From JANPJV01 sp031425695 (GTDB lineage: Bacteria; Pseudomonadota; Gammaproteobacteria; Xanthomonadales; SZUA-5), in contig JANPJV010000307.1 of NCBI GenBank assembly GCA_031425695.1, positions 1-31,850 of the forward strand: a stretch of DNA of 31,850 nt, in the 5' to 3' direction. The position numbers were made by a program, and so were the translations under genes. Positions 18,100-27,006 of the stretch are shown piece by piece; positions within the stretch are counted from its first letter, which is position 1, and each line of letters opens with the position of its first letter. The notes beneath the pieces were generated by a model. The model made no database searches. It was given only the letters and a program-made list of their open reading frames with translations, and was not told the origin of the DNA.

Positions 18100-18171
18100 G
18101 TGGGTTCGGACCTTGTCCGAACGCTTTTTTGCCAAACCGGGAAGAAGCGTCCGGACAAGGTCCGGACCCAC
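18100..18171. repeat. REP family A inverted pair between convergent genes
   Basis: Plus unit 18100-18125 (stem TTCGGAC/GTCCGAA) and minus unit 18146-18171 (stem TCCGGAC/GTCCGGA), heads outward, in the 106-base gap between the ends of prlC and ubiA. Confidence 0.93.
18105..18130 (+). terminator. Probable intrinsic terminator of prlC made by a REP unit
   Basis: The 7-bp stem TTCGGAC/GTCCGAA with a 3-base loop is followed after CGC by six T residues (18125-18130), 27 bases past the prlC stop. The opposite arm of the pair lacks a T-run, so termination would be one-sided. Confidence 0.6.
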
Positions 18172-18184
18172 GTAAGGCGGAGCC

Positions 18185-19111
18185 TCAGCGCAGCCCGAGC
18201 GCAATCCCCACGAACACGGCCATGCCCACCCAGTTGTTGTTGAGGAAGGCGCGGAAGCAGCTGGCGCGGTCGCGGCCGCGGCTGGTGTAGAGCTGCCAGG
18301 CCATCAAGGCGCCGGCGACAAGCAGGCCGGCCCAGAAGGGCCAGCCGAGCTTGGCCTTGTGGCCGATCAGCGCGAGGGTGCCGAGGGCGCTCGCGTGAAG
18401 GATGCCGACGGCGACCAGGTCCAGGTCGCCGAACAGAATCGCAGTCGACCGCGAGCATGCCTTGAGGTCGTCCTCGCGGTCGACCATCGCGTAGAGGGTG
18501 TCGTAGGCCGTCGTCCACAGCAGGGTGGCGCAGAACAACAGGCCCGCGGTGGTGTCCACTTCACCCTTCACCGCGGTCCACGCCATTGGGATCGACATCG
18601 CAAATGCCGCTCCCAGCACCACCTGGGGATACCAGATCACGCGCTTGGAGTAGGGATAGAGCGTGGCCAGCACAGCCGCAACCAGCGACAGGTAGACGGT
18701 CAGCCGGTTGGTGAGGAGCACCAGGCCGAAGGCGATCAGCATCAGCACCACGAACACCGCCAGCGCCTCGCGGCCGCTCACTTCAGCGGACACCAGTGGG
18801 CGCGTCCGTGTGCGCTCCACGTGGGGGTCGAGCCAGCGATCCGCATAGTCATTGATGACGCAGCCGGCCGAGCGGGTCAGCACCACGCCGGCGACGAAGA
18901 TCGCGAGCGTTGCCAGCGGCGGCAGTCCGCCCGCCGCCAGCCACAGGGCCCACAACGCCGGCCACAGCAGCAGCAGGATGCCAATTGGCCGGTCCAGGCG
19001 CAGGAGCCGCGCAAACGCGCCCCAGCGCGACCCGGCCACGACCGCCGCCGGCACCATGCGCGCGCCCTTCTCGGTCTGCACCAGTCGATAGTGCGGGCGC
19101 TGCTGCGGCAT
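18185..19111 (-). CDS. ubiA: 4-hydroxybenzoate polyprenyltransferase
   Basis: A 308-residue membrane enzyme with eight or nine hydrophobic segments and both Asp-rich prenyl-diphosphate/Mg motifs: NDYADRWLD at 87-95 and YDTLYAMVDREDD at 203-215. It attaches the polyprenyl chain to 4-hydroxybenzoate, the first membrane step of ubiquinone synthesis. RLDRPIGILLLLWPALWALW is the typical UbiA N-terminal block, preceded by a short hydrophilic extension. Start ATG 19111; a second Met lies at residue 19. It is divergent from the M23 peptidase gene; the gap holds a REP family A pair. No ubiC neighbour is present. Confidence 0.95.
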   Translation of the reverse strand: MPQQRPHYRLVQTEKGARMVPAAVVAGSRWGAFARLLRLDRPIGILLLLWPALWALWLAAGGLPPLATLAIFVAGVVLTRSAGCVINDYADRWLDPHVERTRTRPLVSAEVSGREALAVFVVLMLIAFGLVLLTNRLTVYLSLVAAVLATLYPYSKRVIWYPQVVLGAAFAMSIPMAWTAVKGEVDTTAGLLFCATLLWTTAYDTLYAMVDREDDLKACSRSTAILFGDLDLVAVGILHASALGTLALIGHKAKLGWPFWAGLLVAGALMAWQLYTSRGRDRASCFRAFLNNNWVGMAVFVGIALGLR

Positions 19112-19185
19112 GGGTGGGTAGTCGGGAGAGAGCGGTTGATTCTGCCATGGGCCGGAGCGGGGTCAGTGTCCCCTTAACGGCTTTC

Positions 19186-19256
19186 GTGGGTCCGGACCTT
19201 GTCCGGACGCTTTTCCGGAATCGGGCGAAGAGCGTTCGGACAAGGTCCGAACCCAC
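19186..19256. repeat. REP family A inverted pair in a divergent promoter region
   Basis: Plus unit 19186-19211 (stem TCCGGAC/GTCCGGA) and minus unit 19231-19256 (stem TTCGGAC/GTCCGAA), heads outward. It sits between ubiA and the M23 peptidase gene, upstream of the predicted promoter of the latter. Confidence 0.93.
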
Positions 19257-19324
19257 CGGAGCAAGCGCCGGCCGCGCCTCGTTGCACCAAAACAACACTT
19301 GTGGCGTTAACACCAATTTAAGTT

Positions 19325-19353
19325 TTGACCAAAGCCTCACAAATGGATATGTT
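19325..19353 (+). promoter_or_regulatory. Predicted sigma-70 promoter of the M23 peptidase gene
   Basis: TTGACC at 19325-19330, a 17-base spacer and TATGTT at 19348-19353, followed 27 bases later by the start codon with a GGAG ribosome binding site. This AT-richer patch contrasts with the surrounding GC-rich DNA. Confidence 0.6.
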
Positions 19354-19379
19354 CGCCCCGCCTCAACGGAGACGGCCGC

Positions 19380-20858
19380 ATGATTTATCAGCCAGACTGG
19401 CATCACAGAATTCGTAATTCGCGCCGTCAGGCTGTCCGTCGTCACTACGTTCAACGCCCCGTCCACCTCAAGCCGCTGGCGCGCTTCAAGCAGAAGCTGC
19501 TGCGCCTGTTCGAATCGCGGGCTTCGATCGGCGTGGGTTCCCAGCGCATCGGCGTGGCGAGCGGTGTTGGCCTGCTGGTGGTGATGGCCGGTCTGGTCGT
19601 GCTGCCGGTGTTTGCTGGCGTCACCATTCCTGATCCCGTTTCCACGCAGCTCAGCATCCCGCTGGAGCTGCCGTCACCAGAAGTGGCCACGTCGGCCGCT
19701 GCAACGAGTGCGGTCAGTGCGCTGGAATCGGATCTGTATCTCGCCAGCGATGAAGATGCGGGCTGGCAGGTGGTAACCGTGCGCCGCAACGAAACCCTCG
19801 GCAATATTTTTTCTCGCATGGGCGTTTCCGCCACCGTGATGCACCACCTGCTCGACCAGAGCGAGACCGTGCGCACGTTGACGCAGATCCACCCGGGCGA
19901 CCAGATCGCCTTCCGCATTCCCAGTGATGGCAAGCTCACCGGCCTGCAGTTCGACAAGAGCGAGAGTGAGCGGGTGTTCGTCGAGATCGACGACGCCGCC
20001 GTCAAGGAGCGCATCATCGAGCGCAAGCTCGAGCGCCGCACGCAGTACGGCAGCGCGGTCATCAACTCCTCGCTGTTCGCCGCCGGCGACGCCGCTGGCA
20101 TCTCCGACATCCAGCTGATGCGTCTCGCGGAAACCTTCAACTACGACATCGACTTTGCCCAGGACCTGCGCGAGGGCGATCGCTTCGCGGTGGTCTACGA
20201 GTCGGTTTACCGGGATGGCGTCAAGCTCCGCGATGGCGATGTCATCGCCGCCGTGTTCGTCAACCAGGGCAAGCGCTACGAGGCCTTCCGCTTCACCGGC
20301 GCTGACGGTCGCAGCGATTTCTACAACGCCGACGGCCGCAGCCTGCGCAAGGCTTTCATCCGCACGCCGGTCGAGTTCACCCGCATCTCCAGCCGCTTCT
20401 CCTCGGCTCGCAAGCACCCGATCCTGGGCCGCATGCGCGCCCACAAGGGTGTCGATTACGCTGCCCCGACCGGTACGCCGGTGCGCGCCGCCGGCAATGG
20501 CACCATCAACTTCGTCGGCGTGCGCAGCGGTTACGGCAATGTCGTCGAGATCGCCCATGGCCACGGCAAGGTCACCACGCTCTATGGCCATCTCTCGCGC
20601 TTCGCGAAAGGCCTGGCGCGCGGCCAGAAGGTCGCCCAGGGTGATCTCATCGGCCACGTGGGCATGTCCGGTCTCGCCACCGGTCCGCATCTGCACTATG
20701 AATTCCGCGTCGCCGGCGTGCACGTCGATCCGCTGAGCGTCACCCTGCCGAAAGCCGAGCCGCTGGCCGGCGGCGACTTCGCCGCCTTCAAGAAAGCCCG
20801 CGAAGGCTTCTCCGCCGCGCTCGCCGTGGTCGAGAACCAGGAGCTGGTACTGCGGTAA
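19380..20858 (+). CDS. M23 family peptidoglycan endopeptidase (MepM-like)
   Basis: A 492-residue protein: basic cytoplasmic N-terminus, one membrane anchor (about 55-80), an OapA/LysM-like region (about 128-185, VVTVRRNETLGNIFSRMGV and IHPGDQIAFRI), a linker, and a C-terminal lysostaphin-type M23 domain with the zinc ligands His355 and Asp359 in HKGVDYAAPTGTPV and His437/His439 in GPHLHYEF. Role: periplasmic cleavage of peptidoglycan cross-links that allows wall growth. The start ATG 19380 has GGAG 9 bases upstream and a good promoter. It sits next to anmK, a pairing also known from pseudomonads and enterics, which fits cell-wall turnover. Confidence 0.95.
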   Translation: MIYQPDWHHRIRNSRRQAVRRHYVQRPVHLKPLARFKQKLLRLFESRASIGVGSQRIGVASGVGLLVVMAGLVVLPVFAGVTIPDPVSTQLSIPLELPSPEVATSAAATSAVSALESDLYLASDEDAGWQVVTVRRNETLGNIFSRMGVSATVMHHLLDQSETVRTLTQIHPGDQIAFRIPSDGKLTGLQFDKSESERVFVEIDDAAVKERIIERKLERRTQYGSAVINSSLFAAGDAAGISDIQLMRLAETFNYDIDFAQDLREGDRFAVVYESVYRDGVKLRDGDVIAAVFVNQGKRYEAFRFTGADGRSDFYNADGRSLRKAFIRTPVEFTRISSRFSSARKHPILGRMRAHKGVDYAAPTGTPVRAAGNGTINFVGVRSGYGNVVEIAHGHGKVTTLYGHLSRFAKGLARGQKVAQGDLIGHVGMSGLATGPHLHYEFRVAGVHVDPLSVTLPKAEPLAGGDFAAFKKAREGFSAALAVVENQELVLR

Positions 20859-20950
20859 TTTGGAGTGCGGCGCTTCGCGCCGCTTTGGATGCTTTTGGGA
20901 TGGATGACCGAAAGGCATCCAAAGCGGCGCCAAGCGCCGCACTCCAAATG
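20859..20950. repeat. REP family C inverted pair between the M23 gene and anmK
   Basis: GGAG-headed units with heads outward: stems GCGGCGC-TTC-GCGCCGC and GCGGCGC-TTG-GCGCCGC, each followed by TTTGGATGC. It starts directly after the TAA stop of the M23 gene. The same family lies inside gspH. Confidence 0.93.
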
Positions 20951-21003
20951 TGTCCGCGCGCTGTAGCGTGCTCCGCGTCCGGTTCGATGGTCCGGGAAGA
21001 CGC

Positions 21004-22128
21004 ATGCCCAACCTCTATCTCGGTCTGATCTCCGGCACCAGCGCTGACGGGATCGATGTCGCGCTGGTGCGCTTCGAGCCGCAACTGGAGCTGGTCGCAG
21101 GCCGCACCTATCCCTATCCCGGCGAACTCCGCCAGCGCGCGATTGCGCTGATGAATGCGCCCGCGGTGGCGCTCGAGGATCTCGGTTCACTGGATGTCGA
21201 GATTGGCGAGGCCTTCGCGCAGGCGGCGTTGAGCCTGCTCGACGAAGCTGGCGTCGCGCCGGGTGCAATCGAGGCGCTCGGCTCGCATGGGCAGACGGTG
21301 CGCCATCGGCCCTGGATCGCGCATCCATTCACGCTGCAGATCGGCGACCCGAATCGCATCGCCGAGCGCACCGGCATTCGCACCGTCGCGGATTTTCGCC
21401 GGCGCGATGTGGCTGCCGGCGGCCAGGGCGCGCCGCTGGTTTGCGCCCTGCATGCGGCCTTGTTTGCGTGGCCCACCGAAGCGCGCGCGGTCCTGAATCT
21501 CGGTGGCATCGGCAACTTTACCCTGCTCGAACCGGGGCGTCCGGTCCGTGGCTTCGACACCGGCCCGGCGAACTGCCTGATGGACGCCTGGATGACGCGC
21601 CAGTTTGGGCATGCGCTTGACGAAGGCGGCGCCTTCGCGCGCAGCGGCAAGCCGCACGCACGCCTGCTCGATGCCTTGCTCGACGATGCTTACTTCAAGA
21701 AGTCCATTCCGAAGAGCACCGGTCGCGAGCATTTCAACGATGTCTGGCTGCGCGAGCGGCTGCACGATTTTCCGGGCGTGCCGCCGGAGGACGTGCAGGC
21801 GACCTTGATCAACCTTTCCGCGCGCAGCATCGCGCAGGCGCTCCAGCGGGAAGCGCCGTCAGTGCGGCGGGTGATAGCCTGCGGCGGCGGCATCCACAAC
21901 CCGGTGCTGATGGAGGCGCTCGCGCGTTCGTTGTGCGACGTCGTCGATCCCGCCTGTGCCCTGGAACGCAGCGACGCCCACGGCCTCGACCCCGATTTCG
22001 TCGAGGCCACCGCGTTCGCCTGGCTCGCCCGCGCCACCCTCGCCGGCGAACCCGGCAATTGCGCCGACGTCACCGGCGCCGCCGGCCCGCGAGTATTGGG
22101 CGCGGTGTACGCGGGCGGGTCGGGTTAA
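21004..22128 (+). CDS. anmK: Anhydro-N-acetylmuramic acid kinase
   Basis: 374 residues from ATG 21004, near the usual 370. It opens with LYLGLISGTSADGIDVALV, the phosphate-binding signature. It also carries SHGQTVRHRP, FRRRDVAAGGQGAPLV, NLGGIGNFT, GFDTGPANCLMDAW and CGGGIHNPVLMEAL, all diagnostic. Reaction: ATP plus 1,6-anhydroMurNAc gives MurNAc-6-phosphate, the step that recycles cell-wall sugars into central metabolism. The upstream M23 endopeptidase lies on the same strand, with only the REP pair between. A longer frame from 20950 is less likely because homology starts at MPNLYLGL. Confidence 0.97.
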   Translation: MPNLYLGLISGTSADGIDVALVRFEPQLELVAGRTYPYPGELRQRAIALMNAPAVALEDLGSLDVEIGEAFAQAALSLLDEAGVAPGAIEALGSHGQTVRHRPWIAHPFTLQIGDPNRIAERTGIRTVADFRRRDVAAGGQGAPLVCALHAALFAWPTEARAVLNLGGIGNFTLLEPGRPVRGFDTGPANCLMDAWMTRQFGHALDEGGAFARSGKPHARLLDALLDDAYFKKSIPKSTGREHFNDVWLRERLHDFPGVPPEDVQATLINLSARSIAQALQREAPSVRRVIACGGGIHNPVLMEALARSLCDVVDPACALERSDAHGLDPDFVEATAFAWLARATLAGEPGNCADVTGAAGPRVLGAVYAGGSG

Positions 22129-22140
22129 CGACAATCGAAA

Positions 22141-22370
22141 GCGCTATCCACAGATGACATGGATGGAAGAGCGGATGACACAGATAGAAGCAAGAGATTT
22201 GATCCGCAGATTTCGCAGATTTCCGCAGATTAAGAGCGAACGCCGGTGGTTACGCCAGGGCTTTTAATCTGCGTAAATCTGCGAAATCTGTGGAAAAAAC
22301 GCTTTGCTCTCATCTGCGGCTTCTCATCCGCTCTTTTTCATCCATGTCATCTGTGGATAAATCTCTTGCT
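22141..22370. repeat. Family G long inverted repeat between convergent genes
   Basis: A nested imperfect inverted repeat. The outer arms are ATCCACAGATGACATGGATG (left) and CATCCATGTCATCTGTGGAT (right). The inner arms are CGCAGATTTCGCAGATTTCC-type tandem 10-mers (left) and AATCTGCGTAAATCTGCG (right), with about 25 bases in the centre. It fills the gap between the ends of anmK and acs, so it may form a large stem in read-through transcripts from either side. Confidence 0.92.
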
Positions 22371-22373
22371 CCT

Positions 22374-24311
22374 TCAAACCAGCCGCTCGTCGATCAAGCT
22401 CTGCACCACACTCGGGTCCGCGAGCGTCGAGATGTCCCCCAGGCTGTCGTGTTCGCCGGCGACGATCTTGCGCAGGATGCGGCGCATGATCTTGCCGGAG
22501 CGGGTTTTTGGCAGGGCCGGCGCCCATTGCAGGTGGTCCGGGGTGGCGATGGCGCTGATCTGGGTGCGGACGTGGTCGCGCAGTGTCTTGCGCAGGGTCT
22601 CGGTGGGCTCGAAGCCGGCCTTGAGGGTCACGAAGACATAGATGCCCTGCCCCTTGATGTCGTGCGGGAAGCCGACCACGGCCGCTTCGGCGACACTCGG
22701 GTGGGCGACCAGCGCGCTCTCGATTTCGGCGGTGCCGAGGCGATGGCCGGCGACGTTGAGCACGTCATCGACGCGTCCGGTGATCCACCAGTAACCGTCG
22801 GCATCGCGGCGCGCTCCGTCGCCAGTGAAGTATTTGCCGGGGAAGGCGCTGAAATAGGTTTCGATGAAGCGCGAGTGGTCGCCCCAGAGGCTGCGCGCCT
22901 GTCCGGGCCAGCTGCCGAGGATCACCAGGTTGCCGCTCGCCTCGCCGTCGAGGATTCGGCCCTCGGCATCGACGATCGCTGGGCGCACGCCGAAGAATGG
23001 CAGCGTAGCCGAGCCGGGTTTGAGATCAACGGCGCCGGGCAGTGGCGCGATCAGGATGCCGCCGGTTTCGGTCTGCCACCAAGTATCGACCACGGGACAG
23101 CGGCTTTTCCCGACCACGCGGTGGTACCACTCCCAGGCTTCCGGATTGATCGGCTCGCCGACCGAGCCGAGCAGTCGCAGCGAATCGCGAGAGGTTGCTT
23201 TGACGGGCGCGTCGCCCTCGCGCATGAGCGCGCGGATCGCGGTGGGCGCGGTGTAGAAAATGCTCACCTGGTGTTTGTCGATCACGCGCCAGAAGCGCGA
23301 CGAATCCGGGTAGTTGGGCACGCCCTCGAACATCAGCGAGGTGGCGCCGTTGGCGAGCGGGCCATAGACGAGATAGCTGTGCCCGGTGACCCAGCCGACG
23401 TCGGCCGTGCACCAGAAGACATCCTCCTCGCGCAGGTCGAACACACATTCGTGGGTGTAGCTGACGTGCAGCAGGTAGCCGCCAGTCGTGTGCAGCACAC
23501 CCTTGGGCTTGCCGGTGGAACCCGACGTGTAGAGGATGAACAACGGGTCTTCGGCGTGCATGCGCTCGGGCACGCAATTGGCGGACTGGCCGTCGACCAA
23601 CTCGCGGTAATCCAGATCACGCCGCGGGTCCCAGGCGACATCGCGACCGCTGCGGCGCACGACCAGCACTTTGTCCACACACGCCGAGCCCGGGTGCGCC
23701 AGCGCCGCGTCGACATTGGCCTTGAGCGGGGCATGGCGGCCACCGCGCAGCCCCTCGTCGGCAGTAATCACGATGCGCGAGCCGCAATCCTGGATGCGGC
23801 TCGCCAGCGCCTCGGGCGAAAATCCACCGAAGACCACCGAGTGCACCGCACCAATGCGCGCACAGGCGAGCATCGCAAAGGCAGCCTCCGGAATCATCGG
23901 CAGATACAGCGTGACCCGATCGCCCCTGCCGACGCCAAGCGCGCGCAGCGCATTGCCCAGCCGCCCGACTTCATCGGCCAACTCCCGGTAGCTGACGTGC
24001 CGGGCCACCGCGGGATCATCGCTCTCCCAGATCAATGCGGTCTTCTCGGCACGCGTGGCGAGGTGCCGGTCGATGCAGTTGACCGCCACGTTGAGCTCGC
24101 CATCCGCGAACCAGCGGATACGAAAGTCCTCCCGCGCAAAGCTTACGTCCATGATCTCGCTCGGCGCACGAAACCAGGCCAAGCGCTCCGAAATGCGCCT
24201 CCAGAACGCCTCCGGCTCCGTCATGGACTCATCGTAGAGACGCACATGGGTCTCCTCGTCGATGCGCGTCCGCGCGGCACATTCGGGGCTGACGGGATAA
24301 ATTTTGGCCAT
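22374..24311 (-). CDS. acs: Acetyl-CoA synthetase
   Basis: 645 residues from ATG 24311, matching Acs (about 650). Acetate, ATP and CoA give acetyl-CoA through acetyl-AMP. Motifs: LYTSGSTGKPKGVLHTTGGY (P-loop-like A3), VDTWWQTETGG (A5), YFTGDGARRDADGYWWITGR (A7/A8), GHRLGTAEIESALV, and PKTRSGKIMRR with the acetylatable catalytic Lys at about 607. The N-terminal TYERKSH extension seen in the longer frame (ATG 24335) comes from REP family B; ATG 24311 with AGGAAA upstream is preferred. It is divergent from the patatin gene and convergent with anmK. Confidence 0.97.
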   Translation of the reverse strand: MAKIYPVSPECAARTRIDEETHVRLYDESMTEPEAFWRRISERLAWFRAPSEIMDVSFAREDFRIRWFADGELNVAVNCIDRHLATRAEKTALIWESDDPAVARHVSYRELADEVGRLGNALRALGVGRGDRVTLYLPMIPEAAFAMLACARIGAVHSVVFGGFSPEALASRIQDCGSRIVITADEGLRGGRHAPLKANVDAALAHPGSACVDKVLVVRRSGRDVAWDPRRDLDYRELVDGQSANCVPERMHAEDPLFILYTSGSTGKPKGVLHTTGGYLLHVSYTHECVFDLREEDVFWCTADVGWVTGHSYLVYGPLANGATSLMFEGVPNYPDSSRFWRVIDKHQVSIFYTAPTAIRALMREGDAPVKATSRDSLRLLGSVGEPINPEAWEWYHRVVGKSRCPVVDTWWQTETGGILIAPLPGAVDLKPGSATLPFFGVRPAIVDAEGRILDGEASGNLVILGSWPGQARSLWGDHSRFIETYFSAFPGKYFTGDGARRDADGYWWITGRVDDVLNVAGHRLGTAEIESALVAHPSVAEAAVVGFPHDIKGQGIYVFVTLKAGFEPTETLRKTLRDHVRTQISAIATPDHLQWAPALPKTRSGKIMRRILRKIVAGEHDSLGDISTLADPSVVQSLIDERLV

Positions 24312-24326
24312 GTGCGATTTCCTTTC

Positions 24327-24438
24327 GTAGGTCATGTTGCCCGCGAAAGCGGGCTACTTGACGCTCTCTCCCGAACCATTGCACGACCTGGGACAGAAGC
24401 GTGTCAAGTAGGCCGCTGTCGCGGCCAACATGACCTAC
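24327..24438. repeat. REP family B inverted pair between divergent acs and the patatin gene
   Basis: GTAG-headed units with heads outward; stems GCCCGC-GAA-AGCGGGC-like on the left and, from its own head, GGCCGC-GACA-GCGGCC on the right. The centre is longer than in the other two copies. Both outer ends offer ATGACCTAC in frame with the flanking genes. Confidence 0.9.
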
Positions 24439-24498
24439 GAAAGCCGCCCAAGGCATCCAGCATTGACCCGACCCACCTCCTTGACCAGACTTGACCGC

Positions 24499-26238
24499 AT
24501 GGGAAACGACGATTACTCACGCGACGAGGAGATCCTGGCGCGGGTGGCGCGGTTGCCGCTGTTCGTCGGGATCGACGAGGAAACCCTGCTGGAGGTCGCG
24601 GAGGAACTCGAGTGGATCGCGATGCCGGGCGGAGCCGAGCTGTTCCAGGAAGGCGACCCGCCCGACGCCGTGTATGTGCTGGTGGCCGGCTGTCTCGGCG
24701 CTTTCCGCACCGAGAACGGTGAGCTGGTCCTGCTGGGGCGGGTGCAGTCGGGCGAGACCGTGGGCGAGATGGCGCTGCTGTCGGGCCACACGCGCACGGC
24801 GACGGTGCGCGCGCTGCGCGATTCCGAAGTGGTGCGCTTCAGCCTGGACGCGTTCCAGCGTCTTGCGCGGGTGCATCCGGAGGCGATGCTGGCCATTGCG
24901 CGGGTGGCGGTCGAACGTCTTGAACGGGCGCTGGCAGGCCGGACCGTCGCGCCGGCACCGCGCTCGCTGACCTTGCTGCCTACGCATGCGGGCATCGATC
25001 TCGAGACCATCGTCACCCGTCTCGGGGATGCGCTCGGGCGCTTCGGCTCGGTCGCCGTGGTTTGCCACCACAGTCACGGTGATGCGCCGATCTCGGCGCT
25101 GCACGCGCTCGAAGCGCACCACGCCTTTGTGCTCTACGTCGGCCGCGAGGGCAATCCGGCGTGGAACGAGCGCTGCCGGCGCCAGGCCGACAGCTTGCTG
25201 CTGGTCGCCGATGCGCAGGTCGCGCCCGACGCGCTCAGCTCGACCACCGGTGTCGGCGAGACCCATCAATCGGCGTCGCTGCTGCTCCTGCAGCCGGGGC
25301 GCATCCTGCCGGGCGCCGCGCGCGCCTGGCGCAGCCGGCTCGGGCTCGACCAGCATCTGCATGTGCGCGACGGCGCCGATATCGACCGCCTGGCACGGCG
25401 CATCGCGCGGCGTTCGGTCGGCGTGGTGTTTTCCGGCGGCGGCGCGCGTGGCCTCGCCCATATCGGCGTGATCCGTGCGCTCCGCGAAGCGGGACTCACC
25501 ATCGATTCGGTGGGCGGGACGTCGATCGGCGCGCTCATGGCTGCGGCGGTGGCGATGGAGTGGGAAGACGAGACGCTCTACCAGACCTTCTACCGCTGCT
25601 TCGTCGCCAGCAATCCGCTCAACGATTACACCTTGCCAATTGTCTCGCTGTTCGCCGGTCGCAAGGTGTCGCGGCTGCTGCGCTGCGAGTTTTCCGAAGG
25701 CGATATCGAAGACCTGCCGCTACCGTTTTATTGCGTCTCCGCCAACCTCGCCGACGGCTCGGCGATGCTGCACACCACCGGTCCGCTATGGAGCGCGCTG
25801 CGCGCCTCGATTGCGATCCCCGGCATCCTGCCACCGGTCTGCATCGACGGGCGCGTGCTGGTCGACGGCGGCGTCATCGACAACCTGCCGGTCGCCGCCA
25901 TGCGCGCGCTCAATGCCGGCCCGGTGATCGGCGTGAACATCGCCGGCAACCACGCATTGATGGTCGAAACCGACGAAATCGATCCGCCGTCGGTATGGCA
26001 GCTGATCCTCGAAAAGTGGCGCGGCAAACCCCGCCGCCCCGGCATCCTGCGCATTCTGCTGCGCTCCGGGATGGTCAACTCCGCCACGACCGCCATCGAA
26101 AACGCCGCCCTTTCGGACCTGATGCTCACCCCACCCGTCGACACCATCGACCTGCTCGACTGGCGCCGCTTCGACGACGCCATCGAAGCCGGCTACACCC
26201 ATACGCGCGATCGGCTGGCGGATGGGGTTGGGTTCTAG
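24499..26238 (+). CDS. Patatin-like phospholipase with N-terminal cyclic-nucleotide-binding domain (NTE/RssA-like)
   Basis: 579 residues from ATG 24499. Residues about 12-130 form one cNMP-binding fold (LFQEGDPPDAVYVLVAG, GETVGEMALLSGHTRTATVRA). Residues about 155-305 form a middle segment like that of NTE-type proteins. The patatin domain from about 308 carries the oxyanion loop FSGGGARGLAHIGVIRAL, nucleophile elbow GGTSIG (Ser342) and catalytic Asp456 in VDGGVIDNLPV. Family role: serine lysophospholipase/esterase acting on membrane lipids, possibly controlled by the cNMP domain; whether this one binds cAMP or cGMP is not shown. The TAG stop sits in a family E repeat head. An upstream in-frame ATG at 24430 lies in REP sequence. 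Confidence 0.94.
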   Translation: MGNDDYSRDEEILARVARLPLFVGIDEETLLEVAEELEWIAMPGGAELFQEGDPPDAVYVLVAGCLGAFRTENGELVLLGRVQSGETVGEMALLSGHTRTATVRALRDSEVVRFSLDAFQRLARVHPEAMLAIARVAVERLERALAGRTVAPAPRSLTLLPTHAGIDLETIVTRLGDALGRFGSVAVVCHHSHGDAPISALHALEAHHAFVLYVGREGNPAWNERCRRQADSLLLVADAQVAPDALSSTTGVGETHQSASLLLLQPGRILPGAARAWRSRLGLDQHLHVRDGADIDRLARRIARRSVGVVFSGGGARGLAHIGVIRALREAGLTIDSVGGTSIGALMAAAVAMEWEDETLYQTFYRCFVASNPLNDYTLPIVSLFAGRKVSRLLRCEFSEGDIEDLPLPFYCVSANLADGSAMLHTTGPLWSALRASIAIPGILPPVCIDGRVLVDGGVIDNLPVAAMRALNAGPVIGVNIAGNHALMVETDEIDPPSVWQLILEKWRGKPRRPGILRILLRSGMVNSATTAIENAALSDLMLTPPVDTIDLLDWRRFDDAIEAGYTHTRDRLADGVGF

Positions 26239-26273
26239 GAGCGGTGTTGGTTGTTGGTGTTGGTGTTGGCTGC
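26236..26273 (+). repeat. Solo family E arm overlapping the patatin gene stop
   Basis: TAGGAGCGGTGTTGGTTGTT followed by GGTGTTGG tandem units. It matches the outer end of the family E copy at 10741-10751 read on the other strand (TAGGAGCGGTGTCGGTTGTC). The TAG is the stop codon of the upstream gene. Confidence 0.75.
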
Positions 26274-26300
26274 GTTCACCACTTGGCGGTGACGCGTTTG

Positions 26301-26371
26301 GTGGGTCTGCGCTGTGCGCGGACTCTTTGCCAGCCGCCGAGAGAAAGCGTCCGCGCGCAGCGCAGACCCAC
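26301..26371. repeat. REP family D inverted pair between convergent genes
   Basis: Plus unit from 26301 (GTGGGTCTGCGC-TGT-GCGCGGA, tail CTCTTTGCC) and minus unit ending at 26371 (GTGGGTCTGCGC-TGC-GCGCGGA), heads outward. It lies between the patatin and lipoprotein genes. Confidence 0.92.
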
Positions 26372-26398
26372 CAAAGCAAAACCACTGCGCCTAGAGGC

Positions 26399-26923
26399 TC
26401 AGCGCCACTTCTCGATGGCCACGATCCCCCGCAGCGCCTCGATGTCGTTCTGCTTGGCGCGGGCTTCGAGCTTCAAGGTGGCTGCTTCGGCTTCCAGGGC
26501 GGTGCGGGCGGGGAGGCCCTCCTCGAGCGTCGCGGCAATACGTTCGGCGTCGCGGGCTCGGGCCAGGAGCTCCTCGTGGGCTTTGAGGTGCGCTCGCAGG
26601 TTGTCGCCCACGTCGAAGCCGCGCTTCTGTTCCTTGGCGGCGGCCTCGTCGCAGACGCTGGCATCGATCGCCTTGCCATCGATGGCGAGCGCGTAGCCGT
26701 GGCCGGCGCTGCAGTAACGCTTGAGACCGGCGGCGCGTCCCTGGTCGTAGATGGCCTGTTCGGTGACCTCGAGCTCGCATCCCGGGCCCGGCAGGCTGGC
26801 GGCTTGACCGCGCAGGGCCTGGTCGCGGGCGAAGGTGCCAAGATCACCCGGCGGGCAGGCGCTATGGTCTTTGCCGCAGCCCGCGAGCGCCAGGCACAGG
26901 ATCAAGCTGATCGGGATTCGCAT
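26399..26923 (-). CDS. Small lipoprotein, DUF2799-like
   Basis: 174 residues from ATG 26923. The N-terminus MRIPISLILCLALAGC is a lipoprotein signal with the lipidated Cys at 16. The Cys-rich first half (ACPPGDLGTFARDQALRG, then YDQGRAAGLKRYCSAGHGYALA) matches the DUF2799 pattern as I recall it. The second half (about 100-170) is helical and charged, rich in Ala/Glu/Lys/Arg, and could form a coiled coil. Function unknown. The lipoprotein is likely exported and membrane-anchored; Gly-Lys after the Cys suggests outer rather than inner membrane. It is divergent from the MoxR gene with an 83-base gap in which I see no clear promoter. Confidence 0.82.
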   Translation of the reverse strand: MRIPISLILCLALAGCGKDHSACPPGDLGTFARDQALRGQAASLPGPGCELEVTEQAIYDQGRAAGLKRYCSAGHGYALAIDGKAIDASVCDEAAAKEQKRGFDVGDNLRAHLKAHEELLARARDAERIAATLEEGLPARTALEAEAATLKLEARAKQNDIEALRGIVAIEKWR

Positions 26924-27006
26924 CACACTCGCGCATCTAGAAGAAGACCGGCGATTCTTCCACAGCCTCTGGCATATTCGCGGGAGTGTCTCGGCGGGAA
27001 GCGACG

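Noticed and set aside
22290..24494. A plus-strand open frame of 734 codons opposite acs
   Set aside because: Antisense to a motif-complete acetyl-CoA synthetase; shadow composition.
25161..26696. A plus-strand open frame of 511 codons overlapping the patatin and lipoprotein genes
   Set aside because: Another frame of the patatin gene running on through repeats; no domain.
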